Source of the DNA: Agriotes lineatus
Taxonomy: Eukaryota > Arthropoda > Insecta > Coleoptera > Elateridae
NCBI GenBank assembly: GCA_940337035.1
Contig: CALNHX010001954.1
Coordinates: 62,001 to 126,000, forward strand
Direction: 5' to 3'
DNA length: 64,000 bases
A program made the position numbers and the translations under genes. This document shows, piece by piece, positions 34,808 to 46,329 of this stretch. Position 1 is the stretch's first letter. The number at the start of each line of letters is the position of its first letter. The notes beneath the pieces are model-generated. The model was not told the origin of the DNA. It was given only the letters and a program-made list of their open reading frames with translations, and searched no databases.

Positions 34808-35483
34808 TGAACAGATTCGCCTGGAGGCTGTAGAAATCAGGCGTCCGTTACGTTATTTTGCTGGTTCCATCCCTTATGTTAAGCGCAGAACTGAGACAGC
34901 AGTTTCCGCTTTAAGACAGCTTAGTCATGCCACTTAACGGGATGATAATTCGTCACTGTGTGAGATGCAGCCTCACATCCCTTAATTATTTATAGGCTTG
35001 GACCCACAGCGACGCAGTAAGTGAATCTAACAAGTAAATGCAGACTGGTTTATTACAAAAATAATTGTTCTATATATACAAACAAATTTGCTTAGATCAT
35101 AGTAATATACAAAGTTCATTTCTAATAACAGGTGCAATGTATTATATTCAGTAGGTTAATTTACTAGTCTTGCAAAACAATACTCAGCGGTTTTGCTTCC
35201 GTGATATGATATGGACTCCATGAACTCGAGCGTCTTTTATGCTGAGCTGCGATTGTAGGCATTTAAACCTTGTCACGGCCTTGCGTAATTGTGTACGCGA
35301 AGCCGTGTAAAAATGCTGAGCGGCGACTGCGAGGTGTTTAAACTTGACTGTGAGTAGGTCGCCGCGCTTGCATAATGCAATATTGCGTTTTTGGTGGCTT
35401 TTAACTTTTAGAATGTTTCGTAAAATTTAAATGAATAATTATAAATTTATATCTGGTTAATCTGTTAAAGACAAGATTAAACA
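34808..35483 (-). repeat. 5' LTR of the BEL element
   Basis: 676 bp, TG...CA, and near-identical to the 3' LTR. It supplies the promoter in this orientation; I did not locate a convincing TATA box. Confidence 0.95.
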
Positions 35484-35487
35484 CAGC

Positions 35488-35874
35488 ACATAATAGTAAG
35501 TACGTATACCAAAATCGATATCTCTACATTTGTGGAAATTAACAAAAAAAAAATAAAAAATTTAACTTCAAGGCCCTATAACTTCTTACTGAACGGACTT
35601 TGTACTAAGGTATATTAGGTTTAATAGATTTATTATGATGCAAGGAACCTATGACTAGTCGGTGTCCCATTCGTTTTGGGACACCCTGTAGATGTAACAC
35701 ATCAAAAAACACTAAAAATCACAAAAAGACTTTTAAACACGCAAGCTTTTTGTTGCCAGTTCTAAACCTAGCAAAAATGAGAAGAATAATCGAATTCGAA
35801 ATCGCATCACCGGATCTGGATTGAATATTCGGTTTTTTTAAAGAATGAGAACTTCTTCATCTCTAGTTACTAAT
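35488..35874. other. Interior spacer of the fold-back element
   Basis: Contains a GTCCCATTCGTTTTGGGACACCCTGTA hairpin-like end near 35668-35694, split here as GTCCCATTCG and TTTTGGGACACCCTGTA. A diverged direct repeat (about 35705-35790) resembles 36025-36100 of the arm. No gene is recognised. Confidence 0.45.
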
Positions 35875-36265
35875 AGTGTTTGCGGACATTAGCCTATATT
35901 CAGAAACTTGAATAAACAATCAATTGTAGTTATATCAAAAGCAACTTAAAATCTAAAATTTTTATTTTACTTTTCATGAGTTTTATATTGTAAATACATT
36001 AGCATATAAAAAAACAAAAACATTTTAAAAAACATTAAAAAAGACTTCTCAACACGCCAGCCCTTTGCTGCCAGTCCTCAGCCTGGCGAAAGTGTGAAGG
36101 AAGGTCTAAAACTGTTAGGGGGTGGGATGTTAAACTTATTATAGGTGCACTTTCGAAATATGTACATGTAGAAAAGAAAGATACTAAATAGTAATCTCTG
36201 TTTTATCTACAATCTCTTTGTTTCAACCATTTTATCTATATTTATTTTTATTACGTTATATTCTG

Positions 36266-37384
36266 TAACAACCCGCAACAACTTGCGTTTATAAAAAAAC
36301 CTGTAGATTTTAAATTACCTAAATTGTAATGAAAGGAAAGAATAAGTCGAAGTACGCCCCTGCATAAATTGCATTTATAGCGAATGCAAAAGTTCAATTA
36401 GTAAGAACGCAAAACGTTAAAATGTAATAATCACAAAGTATTGATCTGAAATCAGCGCGTAAAGAAACCAAATAAATGCTATCCACACAGGCCAGCAAAT
36501 TGTTTCCAGGAAGAAAGCTGGGAACAGCAGAGTTGCATTATAAAGAACAAGCCTGTGAGAAACGCGTATTCAAAGATTTCTCGAGAGGCGATTTGAAAAA
36601 CGTAATTTGGAAAAACGAAGCAAGACGAATTATTCAACGGGGACATACGAGGGGGCTGAAAAAAACCTTCCTCGGGGGCGACCGCGCCAGCCGCGGGCAG
36701 TTCGCGCTCGAGTCCCGGGAAATTCATTAAGGCGTCGCTAACGAATTTCGGTGCTAATTTAGCTAAGTCATAAATGCCAAATTCTCATCTAAAATATATG
36801 GGTTTGTGTAGTGCCTGACCACAAGAAAATCCAGGAATAATAGAAGGACCGGGATATCCCAACAATTCCAACCGAACTCACTTTAATGTTAATAAATAGT
36901 ACGGTCGTTCCGCTTAATTAGATAAATAATAAACAGCCAAGAGGAAGTACGTCAGCACTGGACCAGGTCAGGCAATATTTTAGTATATTTTTAACCCACT
37001 ATATAAAAGGGCTGCTTCGGTTGTTCTATCCTTGAAGGGTGAACGTCATGTCATAATATTAAGCCTAAATAATTAAGTCATTTACGAAGCCAGTGTTAAA
37101 CCTACGTATAGCAGTTTGAGCGAAACTTAATTGTAAATAGTCCAAATTTCAATTTTCTTTAAATATAAGTATTAAGTATCTTTGGTGGGTGTTTTATTTA
37201 ACCGTAAACTAGGCTTTACAACCCCTAAATTAAAACACAGTGATCAGCAGACGAGTTTGAACTCTTTAGGTGCAAATTGTGGTCTACGAGGGAAAACTAC
37301 CCCTAGATCACCGACAGGGTTGCAGCCCCTTACACGATGCCTGCAGCTCGTCATACTGGTGGCAGCGGGTTAAAACTACCCCAT
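36266..37384 (+). mobile_element. LTR fragment with primer site
   Basis: This segment is absent from the left arm at the equivalent point, so it is an insertion. It starts TGTAACAACCCG and has a promoter-like TATATAAAAGGGC near 37001. At 37357-37368 it contains TGGTGGCAGCGG, complementary to the 3' end of insect tRNA-Leu (AAG/TAG). It breaks off soon after. It looks like a 5' LTR plus primer site of a plus-strand retroelement whose body is lost. The exact LTR end is not resolved. Confidence 0.5.
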
Positions 37385-37545
37385 AACTAGTTAGTAAATG
37401 TTCTAATGAGTAAAGGTATAAGAGCCTACAAATCATAAATATATATTTAATTGCAATATCATAATAAGTGTCCCCTAATGTCGCAGACTTGGTGCTATGA
37501 CTCACGAAATAAACTGAGGTGTCCGATTTTGTCGTGATTTAAGTA

Positions 37546-37967
37546 TAGTATTCCAACCAAAAATTGGAAAGCTATTTAAAATCCAGTACACCATGAAAAG
37601 TGTAAGTCATGTCTAAGTTGGTTTCATACAATCAGTAAATAATATTCTAATGTCAATTCAGCTTTCAAGTAATGACAGTTCATCTGCAAATTGTACATCT
37701 AACAGTTTTATAAAGGCATTGTAACATTGTGCATGATTTAAGTAGGTACTAGTTGAGTTTTTAAAACCGTATAGTGGCATAGAAAATTTTAAAAAACTTA
37801 TATATCTTCCAAACTTCCCAATGCATCTGTCAAATTTGAAGGTTATTATCGAAGTGTCACTGAATGACAATCAAACAGTAATTTTATGAATTAAATTACG
37901 AAGTGACTTACTGTTTTCAATGCTGGCCTGATTTTAAATAGCTTTCCAATTTCTGGTTGGAATACTA
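37546..37967. mobile_element. Tc1/mariner-type MITE (TA target)
   Basis: About 40-bp inverted ends share TAGTATTCCAACC and AAAGCTATTTAAAATC. TA lies on both sides (37544-37545 and 37968-37969), and the left fold-back arm shows the empty site AAGTACGCG. The length is 422 bp with no coding. Confidence 0.85.
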
Positions 37968-38182
37968 TACGCGTCCGCTTCTGACGCGACACCTTTTCTT
38001 TTACTCATTAATCTCGATTTGTTGATCATGCGGATTGCCTTGGTTTTAATTAGTCCAGATTAACAGAAATGTACTGTAGTAGTATAATAATAAATGTAAC
38101 TTAAATTTTATTATTTTGGCATATTAAACTAATAAATAATTAAACCCAGATTCGCTTGAGGCCCCCCATGGTAACTTTATCT

Positions 38183-38743
38183 TAGGTTTCCAGTACCGGG
38201 ATCTGGTCCCGGGACCATGTTAACATGTGTACGAGTATACAATATCAGAAAATTAGGACGGGTATTCACCGGTGTGTGGCATATTACTCATGCCTCATGC
38301 ACATTCTGCATTATTTGCATTTTGCGTAGATAAAAGAGGTATTGTATATCTATCAGCATGGAATCCGAGAGAGCAATTTCAGTGGCAGGTTCTTTTTCTG
38401 CAAAAATCCCTTCAAAATTAGGGGGTGAGTCCTTAAATGCTCTTCTAGCTCTGAGATTCTATTTTATGTCAAAATAATGTATTTCTTCGTTATTTACACT
38501 TCTTTACTATATACTATACTACCAATATGTATTTAAATACCAGTGATAAAATGATACTTCCAATATTTATAAAAAATTACTTTATTTAATTTAAAACACT
38601 TGTTTTTCCTTGGAATTTGCAGTCCATCTAAACACTATTGCCCCTTCGGGACCATTTTTGGGATCTTTGGGACTAGTCCCGCCACTTGAAATTTAGCTCG
38701 TAAGTCCTGAAAGCAATTCTGGTCCCGGGACTTTGAAACCCTA
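38183..38743 (+). mobile_element. Internally deleted hAT element
   Basis: The ends are imperfect inverted repeats (TAGGTTTCCAGTACCGGGA against TAGGGTTTCAAAGTCCCGG). They are flanked by CTTTATCT (38175-38182) and CTTCATCC (38744-38751), which agree at six of eight positions. A hAT transposase C-terminal fragment inside agrees with the assignment. This is an old copy. Confidence 0.65.
38358..38477 (+). pseudogene. hAT transposase C-terminal remnant
   Basis: A 39-residue stretch with ESERAISVAGSFSAKIPSKL and NALLALRFYF, ending at TAA, matches the HAT dimerisation region of BED-type hAT transposases (usual form SERAFSVAG...SRLG). The rest of the gene is missing. Confidence 0.7.
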
Positions 38744-38751
38744 CTTCATCC

Positions 38752-39421
38752 TGATTGATCTTTCGCAATGTTGGTACAGCCAGGTCCTAGGTAATCTAGA
38801 ATTTGGTTCTTCCACCTTGTTTTCAGTCTGATATGCAAATTTGGGTTTGGTTGCCATCACGTTACTAACTTTGCCCATTAAATTGTATCCTGGCGGATTG
38901 CATGACCAGCCCAGCTCCAGTTTAGTTTTTTACATCTTTCTGCAATATTTGATACTTCTAATTCCCTTTGTAGTGTATGTACCTTATTACCCGATAAAAC
39001 GAGATTACGACAATATTGGGGCCAAGCCCGCCCGGAATGGTGGTATTAAAAAAAAGTTTGCTAGCAGCTAGTCTAGAGCGCGTAGGGTGTTTCGGAATTG
39101 TCCGTTACACCGGGCAAGGCTCGATAACTTAAAAGGGGATGAAATGCTTGAGCGCCACCACTTTTCTGATGATAATACTGAGTGATTTCTTAAAAGTGAA
39201 AAGAGAAAATCACCCGTAGGTGTGTTGTTGATACTGCTGTAGCGACGTCCTTCCTTTCGCTGTTCCGCATGGAACTTACCTTAAGTGACTTCCTACAGCT
39301 AGAACCTTTTACAATTAAATACAGGAAGGAACGCATTCAACAACCGGCAAATCCAAAGAAAACCGAATAATTAAAATTAAATATATCAACCTATTAACGT
39401 CCAAACACCAAAATTACTGTG
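38752..39421. other. No recognised gene
   Basis: No domain-bearing frame or terminal repeat is recognised in this stretch up to the mariner. Confidence 0.4.
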
Positions 39422-39423
39422 TA

Positions 39424-40556
39424 CGAGGTATACTGCTAAAGTTCGCGGAATTGAGTACTCCTTGCATTGCCAGCGTTCTGCAATTGTCATATTTGTAAAA
39501 TTTGACGTTTTTAATCTAATTCAGTTGACAATTCGATTTCAAACCCAGCAGTTTCGTTTCAACAGAATTTAACAGAGTAATAATTGTGTGAAAAATGAAA
39601 ATTTCGAATTGTGATTTTCGAGTGATGATCTTTTATGATTTTCGATACGGTTTAATACCGCAGCAATGTGTGGAAAAACTTAGTTCGTTATTTGGGGATG
39701 AAGCACTATCCAAAACTACGGTTTGCCAATCGTTCGCAGAATTCAAGCGTGGAAGACCAACGTTTGATGACGATTTTCGCGAAGGTCGTCCATGCACCTC
39801 TGTTGTCGATTTTGTGCATGAAATGATTTTATCAAATCGGCATGTGACATATAGTGAGATAGAGACATCCTTAGGAATTGCGGCGAAACAAATACATACG
39901 ATTTTGCACGATCATTTGCATGTCCGGAAGCTTTGTAGTCGTTAGATCTCTCACTCTATATAACATCGTAGCAGGTGACGAATCTTGGATATATTCATAT
40001 GAGCCTGAAACTAAACAGCAATCGACTGTATGGATGTTTTAAAATGAACCTAAACCAACAAAAGTGGTGCTTTCAAGAAGCGTTTCGAAAAGAATGATTG
40101 CTTGTTTCTTCGGAAAAGGGGGTCATGTTGCAACTGTTGCATTAGAGGATCGCAGGACAGTTAATGCTGACTGGTATACTTCAATTTGTTTGCCGGAAGT
40201 TATCGCTGAAATCAGAAGAAACAACATAAATCGGCGAATCATTGTTCATCATGACAATGCAAGCGCTCACACAGCATGACGAACTGTCGAGTTTTTGACC
40301 AGTAACAACATCCAATTAATGACTCATTGCCCATATTCGCCTGATTTAGCGCCCAATGACTTCTTCTTATTCGGATAAATCAAAAACAAAATTCGCGGCG
40401 AGCTCAGATTGGAAAAAGTGTTTTGCAGATTGGTTTCATCCGATGCAAAAATGTATAGATTTTAAAGAGGAATATTTTGAGAAGCAATAAAGCTATTTAC
40501 ATAACGTAATTTGTGTTTTGTTTTACATTTTCCGCAAACTTTAGCAGTGCCCCTCG
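39424..40556 (+). mobile_element. mariner element, decayed
   Basis: Inverted ends (CGAGGTATACTGCTAAAG on the left; CGAGGGGCACTGCTAAAG inverted on the right) are flanked by TA at 39422-39423 and 40557-40558. The length is 1133 bp. The transposase inside has a deletion, frame changes and stops, so the copy is inactive. Confidence 0.9.
39595..40500 (+). pseudogene. mariner transposase pseudogene
   Basis: The first part (39595-39945) holds the two helix-turn-helix motifs typical of mariner, with QQCVEKLSSLFGDEALSKTT and GRPTFDDDFREGRP. A missing stretch of a few dozen codons follows. Then come catalytic-region pieces: GDESWIYSYEPETKQQS (first Asp), VHHDNASAHTA (second Asp) and YSPDLAPNDFFLFG (third Asp). 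This is the D,D34D layout. In-frame stops occur near 40040, 40277 and 40376. Confidence 0.88.
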
Positions 40557-40558
40557 TA

Positions 40559-41408
40559 CAATGATCACAGCTGGCTTAACTACTGAATCCTAAGTCCTAC
40601 ATCACGTCATGGCGATTTACAAACTGCTAAATATTCTCATTTGGCAATTTTAATGTAACTATTTGCAGGATTATAAATTCGTGAAATGAGAATGACTATT
40701 TTGCCGTTGTCTGAATGCTATAAGAGATCTTTCAAACGTGCGTCACTTTAATGTGCTTTCCAAGACACTATATTTCACTTAGTGAAAATAATGAACGTCT
40801 ACATTAATATAAATTTTACACAGTATATCTTTAAGATCCTCACTACGGCACTGTATTGCTTGATGTCACTTCCGGAATCGCGCTCGGACGAGTCGCTGCA
40901 GTGAATCTGGGAAGCTCGATAGAATGAAATGTGGCAAGCGAGGCCGTCGTAACTGCTGGAGAATTCGGGAGAAAAATCGATAGCACGGAATGGCAAGCGA
41001 TGCTGCAGTGCGAGAACTTGGCCTTGCGTGTCTGGTCCTTGGAAAATCCGGGAGTGCCGCTATACTAAACGAAACTCCGGTACGTACTCCTTATTAAATG
41101 ACTTAAATCGATCGGTTCCGTAAATTAAATCCTGCAGAGCGAATTGAGAAGGTATCTCCGAAAATTCGAACCGTCGTGGCCAATACACGTAAAGACACTC
41201 GGCACGCGGTAACTGAAGGAATCCTCTCAGAAAACTATGCGAGACCCTTTTAAAAGATCCGAAAGCCGTTTGTGGCGGGGTATAATGAGATGTTTGCGAC
41301 CATTGGTTGAAAATGGGACAGGCGATTAATTCGGCAGTGTGTTTGGCTGAAGCGCTACGGGCTGAAAGATGCGTGACCAATTTTTAGCCAACCTTGCGAG
41401 AAGGGATT
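40559..41408. other. GC-richer sequence with a diverged direct repeat
   Basis: Around 40890-41010 two roughly 62-bp segments share GGCAAGCGA and a TCGATAG core. The minus-strand open frames at 40799-40996 and 41060-41380 cover this region. The second (106 codons, starting MVTHLSARSASAKHTA) has no domain I recognise. Confidence 0.35.
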
Positions 41409-41612
41409 TCTGCTCAACACGTGGGTGTTTTATGGCTCATATATCAATCTTGAAATTACTTTTACAAACTTTCTAATGGGATAAGAAGTGTTTTGATTGA
41501 CATCTCAAAATGATCTGCTCAACGTGTTTGTTCTATGGCTCATATCTTAACCTTGGAAGTGTCTTTTACTGCCTTTTTAATGCCCTAACGAGCGTTTTGA
41601 CTGATTTATGAG
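41409..41612. repeat. Diverged tandem duplication, about 105-bp period
   Basis: TCTGCTCAAC begins both units (about 41410 and 41515). TATGGCTCATAT and a TTTTGA(C/T)TGA core repeat in the same order with many substitutions. Confidence 0.6.
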
Positions 41613-42010
41613 GCAGCAGCTGGTCGCAATTCAGTGCAGCTGTAACCAAGGACCTTATCGAAGCAGCTGTGCTGCACACTTGTGCACCTGTCAGTTTGAG
41701 TAATTTATGAGACAGCGACTTGTTGAACACGTGACTAATGGAAGTTTGGGAACATATGCTCTAGAAGTTCTGTAATTCATCTAATAACCTGTACTTTACC
41801 TATCTTTCTAATTTTAATAATTATTTTTCTTAATCTATTATTTTGTGTTTTTTCTAATTTCGTCAAGATTGTTTCATAAGTCTTTGTTGCTTCACCATCC
41901 ATAATAATCCAGTTCTGAGCGTCTTTCTTCTGCTTATCTTGAGAATATATTTTTGCCCAAGTAAACTGTTTCTTTTACATAATTTCATAATTATATAATT
42001 AATCTTAAGG
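41613..42010. other. No recognised gene
   Basis: No coding or terminal motif is recognised. The right edge is the TSD of the next hAT. Confidence 0.35.
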
Positions 42011-42018
42011 TTAGTTAG

Positions 42019-43051
42019 TAGGGATGTCGGCGGTACCCGGGTACCCGGGCCGACCCAGGCAATAGTCAACCCGGGTATATTTTCAGGACCCGGGTACACT
42101 AGTAAATTATGTAATTTCTAGAAAGTCAGCCTTTTTCGAAGAAGATGATAAAAACAATAGGAATAAGCTCTAGAAAAACAAAACCATGCAGTAATAACAA
42201 GAATCACCCCATTGCATAAGGTCTACACATTACCCTTTTGCTGTGACGTAAAAATCTCTCTTTATTTAACTATAAGGAACTGGACGAAACAAAAAATATA
42301 CAGCTTTTGGTCAGGTCCGCGTTAAGTATGGCTTGTTTTATAATACTGTTCAAAATTACAGTAAAATAACGCGCAATAACAAGCAAGCGAGCAAGCCTAA
42401 AATCTTATTATAGGCGTCAGGGACTTCTTCGAAGAGGAGAAACGTCGAATTACATAGGTCAAGAATGTTTTGCTTTGAATAATGCGCTATTTAGAGCATC
42501 CCGTACATTAAAAGTTAGGTATACGTCAAATTCTTTCTAAAGTCGACTACCTGCGATCGAAATTATCTTTTCGATGCAATATAAGACATACGTTTTAAAC
42601 GCTATGTTTTGTTATTTCTGACGTCACAGAAAAAGGGTAATGTGTAGACTTTACTAGGTACTCTAGACTTTACCACATAATGTTGTTTCTTGTTTCATAT
42701 AATAAATCCGCTTCGCGGAAATATTGAACCCGTCAATAGTATCATTAAATCGCGTCAGTATGGGATGAAGTAACAAACATTTAGGATAAAAAGTCACATA
42801 CTTGAGTTGGTTAGCACTTGGAAGTGGAAAAATATTTAGAATAACAGGCGACTTGCAGTTTGAATTGGTGAGTAGGTACTATTTCAATTTAGTTCAGTTT
42901 AAAACTCGCTGCGTAAAATAAAGAAATTGTAGCTACCTCAGATGTTCAGATGCACGCTAACATTTTTGTTACATATTTCGGGTACCCGAGAGTACCCGGG
43001 TACTGTTTTCGGGTACTCGGGTTTGATTTTAGACCGGGTACGACATCCCTA
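42019..43051. mobile_element. Non-autonomous hAT element
   Basis: An exact 8-bp duplication TTAGTTAG lies at 42011-42018 and 43052-43059. The termini are TAGGGATGTCG and its inverse, followed by palindromic GGTACCCGGG-rich stretches at both ends. An internal inverted pair (ACACATTACCCTTTT near 42227; its complement near 42630) is present. The length is 1033 bp and no transposase is visible. Confidence 0.9.
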
Positions 43052-43059
43052 TTAGTTAG

Positions 43060-43480
43060 TAAGTTTCCAGATATACTTATTTATGCCTCGGTTTCTCCAA
43101 TTTCGTTTTCTAAAAGAGTAGGTATTCTGGTACTGCATTGAACAAAATAGGTGATAATCTTGTGCCTCGATTAATGTTGAATGGTTTAACAAGATTTTCC
43201 AGCTTGATTTGTCTTTTCCCTTCCTTGTATATTTTTTCAATGACCCGTATGTAAATTTCTGGAATTCCTTGGTCTTTCAGTGCCGGTAGTATAGTAACAA
43301 TAATAACATTGATTAATTAGAGTAAACCAAACAATAAGAACATAAATTAATTTGAACTACACAGCAGTAGCGTAGTGTCTGAGTTAGCGGGTTTACGTTA
43401 TAAAGTAATTACGTTGGATTTGTTATCGAGAAGTATTGTTTAAGTTGCATGGCCAGGGGGTGGTGTTTGCGCAAAGTCAA
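43060..43480. other. No recognised gene
   Basis: Flank between two transposons; no recognised coding. Confidence 0.35.
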
Positions 43481-43872
43481 TCTATACCATAAAATCGGTG
43501 GTCTCTTTGTATGTATGTATCTTTGTTCGCTATCTCCTCCGAAGATACTGGACCGATTAAGTTGTATGATTTAACATTTTTAGACTTAGATCGTAGGCCA
43601 GTTTTTATTAAAAAAAGTACGAAAAAGTAATGTTTTAATTAAATCGTGTAATTAGCGAAGAGAAGCGTAGCTTGGCCACCACCAGTGCCACCTACCGTCG
43701 TGAGCGCACACCAGGCACAACACGCCAACGTACAGCGAACTACCGGCAGGCCTACACTGCACTTTAGTGCGGCCACCACAAGCGAGATGGCGTTGCCGGT
43801 TATTTGTCCTCGTTAGGATTAAGACACATCGTGTAATTAGCGAAGCGAAGCGTAGCTCGGGTGATTCACTAG
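43481..43872 (+). mobile_element. Short non-autonomous Helitron
   Basis: Starts TCTATACCATAAAATC after an A at 43480, and ends ATTCACTAG before a T at 43873. This fits Helitron insertion between A and T with TC and CTAG ends. Near its 3' end a 29-bp segment beginning GTGTAATTAGCGAAG occurs twice (about 43645 and 43830), suggesting a duplicated terminus. There is no coding sequence. Confidence 0.65.
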
Positions 43873-43873
43873 T

Positions 43874-45303
43874 ATCAAATAATACAGACACTTCATTAGC
43901 AAGTTTCATAAAACAATCGATGGGAAATCTAAGCATTAATGTTGAAAAATGTATATAAAACAAAGCAGAGTTCTTTGCATGCTTTCAACTTAGGTATTTC
44001 GAATTCCTTGCGGAGCCTAACTGTTCTCACTGTTAAATAATTCGGAAAAGCATTATGTTTTTTATAATACAAATACCTCAGGAATCTATTTTGAACTTTC
44101 TCCGATATTTGTTTAGGTCCGATATTAATAGGATACCTGACTGCTCACGTGCTACGTACTATAGAATTATCTATTCTCCTAAGGAATATTTTTTATATTC
44201 TTGCAGCTGAATTAATCGTCCATACCTTAATTTTTTACATTTTTGTCGATTACAAGGTTTGCTGAAGCATGAACGAATTATTAAAGAACACTTTAAGGAA
44301 ATAGGTACTATAATACTAACATATTTGAGGTAGTTAAGCAAATTTAAGATAATAAGATGTAGTAGTTGTAAAAGTTGCATTATAGAAAAACATGGGTTGG
44401 ATGTTTGTTAAAATAAGTGGATGTAGAGCAAGATTCGTAGGATACAGAATAAATATCATGTTACAGTGTTGAACTCATTTAGATGCAGTCAGCAACTGTC
44501 ACGTATAATTTTTCGTTTTATACATTCAGATGCAGTTGAGAAAATGTTTCGAGTGACGTACAGTTCCTAAGTGTATATTTGGTTACATACTCATTTTTCA
44601 TTTTTGGGATGTTTTTGAAAAGCCTTGAATTTTAGGGGATTATAGTAAGTTTTCAAAATAGATTATGGTATGATTTCCGGCGGCCATTTTATGCCTCTAA
44701 TTTTTTGTGTGATTGTTTCTGGGTGATGTAGCTGATTTTCCTGGAACTTTTCCCCATGCAGATCTACGACTCCAGAATTATTATGTAAATCGTCGTACAC
44801 GCGTAGGAAATGCGGTGTGAGATTGCTAGAATGGAGCCAGTTATACTGGGATAATAAATTATTTTTGCAAGATCGCTCACTCGAAGCCACCCTGAAACTT
44901 TGGTATGTTTTTCGTCTTACTCGTGCCATATTCTGCATGTACTCCCCCTTCGGCTTTTGATGTCGCTTGCTAAAACACCTGGAGGACCGACTCCTGCACA
45001 GTCCTGAGTCCCTCACTTCGTTTGGCTGCTCTCGAAGTTTGGACCACACGGTATTTCTCCAGTGTGACAGCTTCCCGAGGCTTGCACCACACGACTTTTC
45101 CCCAGTGCAATAGATGGAGAAAGCTTGTCACCTCATGTTGCACATTCGTTTGGACAGCATTCTCAAGCCCACCATCCTCCATAGCTGCTCTGACGACGCC
45201 GCTGTGCCCTGCTATGCATCACCAGGTATCTTGTGTACAGCTAGCGATTTAGTCATCTGATTTCTTAAAACCGAAAATATCGTTAGTGCTGCTACTATGA
45301 AAC
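43874..45303. other. No recognised gene
   Basis: The minus-strand frame at 44663-45049 (128 codons) and the overlapping frames at 44970-45252 lie in a somewhat GC-richer patch. I do not recognise any domain, so they could be remnants of an unidentified element. Confidence 0.35.
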
Positions 45304-45510
45304 TATGTGTAATTTCGTGAACGCCTCAAAATGGCGAATATCTCAACAGCCAATCAGAAAAATGACCAAAATTAACCACACTGCCCTTATATAGCCACTG
45401 TAGTTGGTAGTACAGTGGCTATATAAGGACATTGTGGTCAATTTTGGTCCTGTTTCTGATTGGTTGTTTTAAAATCCGCCATTAAGAGTCTTTTTACGAA
45501 ATCACACATA
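45304..45510. mobile_element. Hairpin MITE, copy 1
   Basis: Two arms of about 100 bp are inverted copies: TATGTGTAATTTCGT at the left end, its complement at the right, with TTATATAGCCACTGTA near the centre. The central loop reads GTTGGTAG. A second, interrupted copy of one arm lies at about 46300-46329 plus 47440-47474. Confidence 0.75.
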
Positions 45511-46321
45511 GTCACACAAAATTGCTTCCAAGTCCTTTATTATTGAAAGTAGCCCCAATCTGAAGTGGAATGAAATAATCCTCATAAAATTCTACAGTGT
45601 TCTGTGCAAGCGAATGCCGAATTTTCGTTTGCATAAGTAAATGTCAACGAGTTAAAGTAAAATGCTTTTTGCGAAAATTGCGCATTAGTCCAAATCAAAA
45701 CCTATAATAAACTATATAAATGTCTTAATGCCAAATATTATTGCATCAAATTAAAGAGAATTTATGGGCCACGTAACACTGAATATTCTATTCCTCTAAC
45801 TTAACTGGTGGAATAAATACAACGGTTTGATTATGAATATACAAAAAAAAATTTTGTTGAGTTTTTGTACGTAATCTCTGTGTCGATCAACGCAAAATGT
45901 TGTCAATTTTCGTTTTCTATGTACAAAAACACAATAAAGAAGATAAAATAGGACACCTTGACTTATATTCCAATATTAAGTTGCTCGTTAACGAGGATTT
46001 TTAATCGCTGGCAGCGATTCCTTACGATTCACATCGTCTCTTGCCGTTTAATTCTGTTTAAGTAATATTATTGACATTCTTGTAAAATTAATGTTACACT
46101 GCACATTTTTTTGACCACCTCATATTGCACAAATTTTCGCGATCGTGGGTATACAGCGCTCTGGAAAGCATCTCCGAATTTCACATTATGTTCAGTCCGT
46201 ATAAAATGACGTTTATGTCACAATTTAGCAGGGCGACGTTTGTCTTACAATTTAGCAGGCCACGCACAGAACAATGTCTAAGGGCGTGGGTGGTTGTTGT
46301 AGAGACGACTCTTAATGGCTG
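45511..46321. other. No recognised gene
   Basis: A 28-bp direct repeat (ACAATTTAGCAGG twice, near 46221 and 46249) is present. Nothing else is recognised. Confidence 0.35.
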
Positions 46322-46329
46322 CCTTTTTT

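Larger units (their letters stand above)
26779..35483 (-). mobile_element. BEL/Pao LTR retrotransposon with env-like region
   Basis: Two 676-bp LTRs (26779-27454 and 34808-35483) appear identical except for one C/G difference at 26790/34819. A 4-bp duplication CAGC lies at 26775-26778 and 35484-35487. The tRNA-Tyr primer site abuts the right (5') LTR. One long minus-strand frame encodes gag, protease, reverse transcriptase, RNase H, integrase and an env-like region. Near-identical LTRs mean a very recent insertion. It sits between the arms of the older fold-back element. The order of domains is that of Belpaoviridae. Confidence 0.96.
25484..38008. mobile_element. Large fold-back element hosting other transposons
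   Basis: The outer sequence at 25484-26316 recurs inverted at 35875-38008 once later insertions are set aside. Inverted copies are visible for the outermost block (GTACTTAAATC next to CGGACGCG), the middle block (TTGCAATTAAATATATA) and the inner block (AGGCTAATGTCCGCAAACAC). The left arm carries a private insertion of about 248 bp at 25617-25864. The right arm carries an LTR fragment (36266-37384) and a TA-flanked MITE (37546-37967). The interior holds the BEL element. CGGAC-containing motifs recur along the arms. The superfamily is unknown. Confidence 0.7.
35875..38008 (-). repeat. Right arm of the large fold-back element, interrupted
   Basis: Inverted copies of the left arm lie at 35875-36265, 37385-37545 and 37968-38008. 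These are separated by the LTR fragment and by the MITE. Junctions can be read by comparison with the uninterrupted left arm. Confidence 0.7.

Noticed and set aside
25484..38008. Polinton/Maverick element
   Set aside because: Large inverted arms suggested it, but no protein-primed polymerase, capsid, protease or retroviral-type integrase outside the BEL element is visible.
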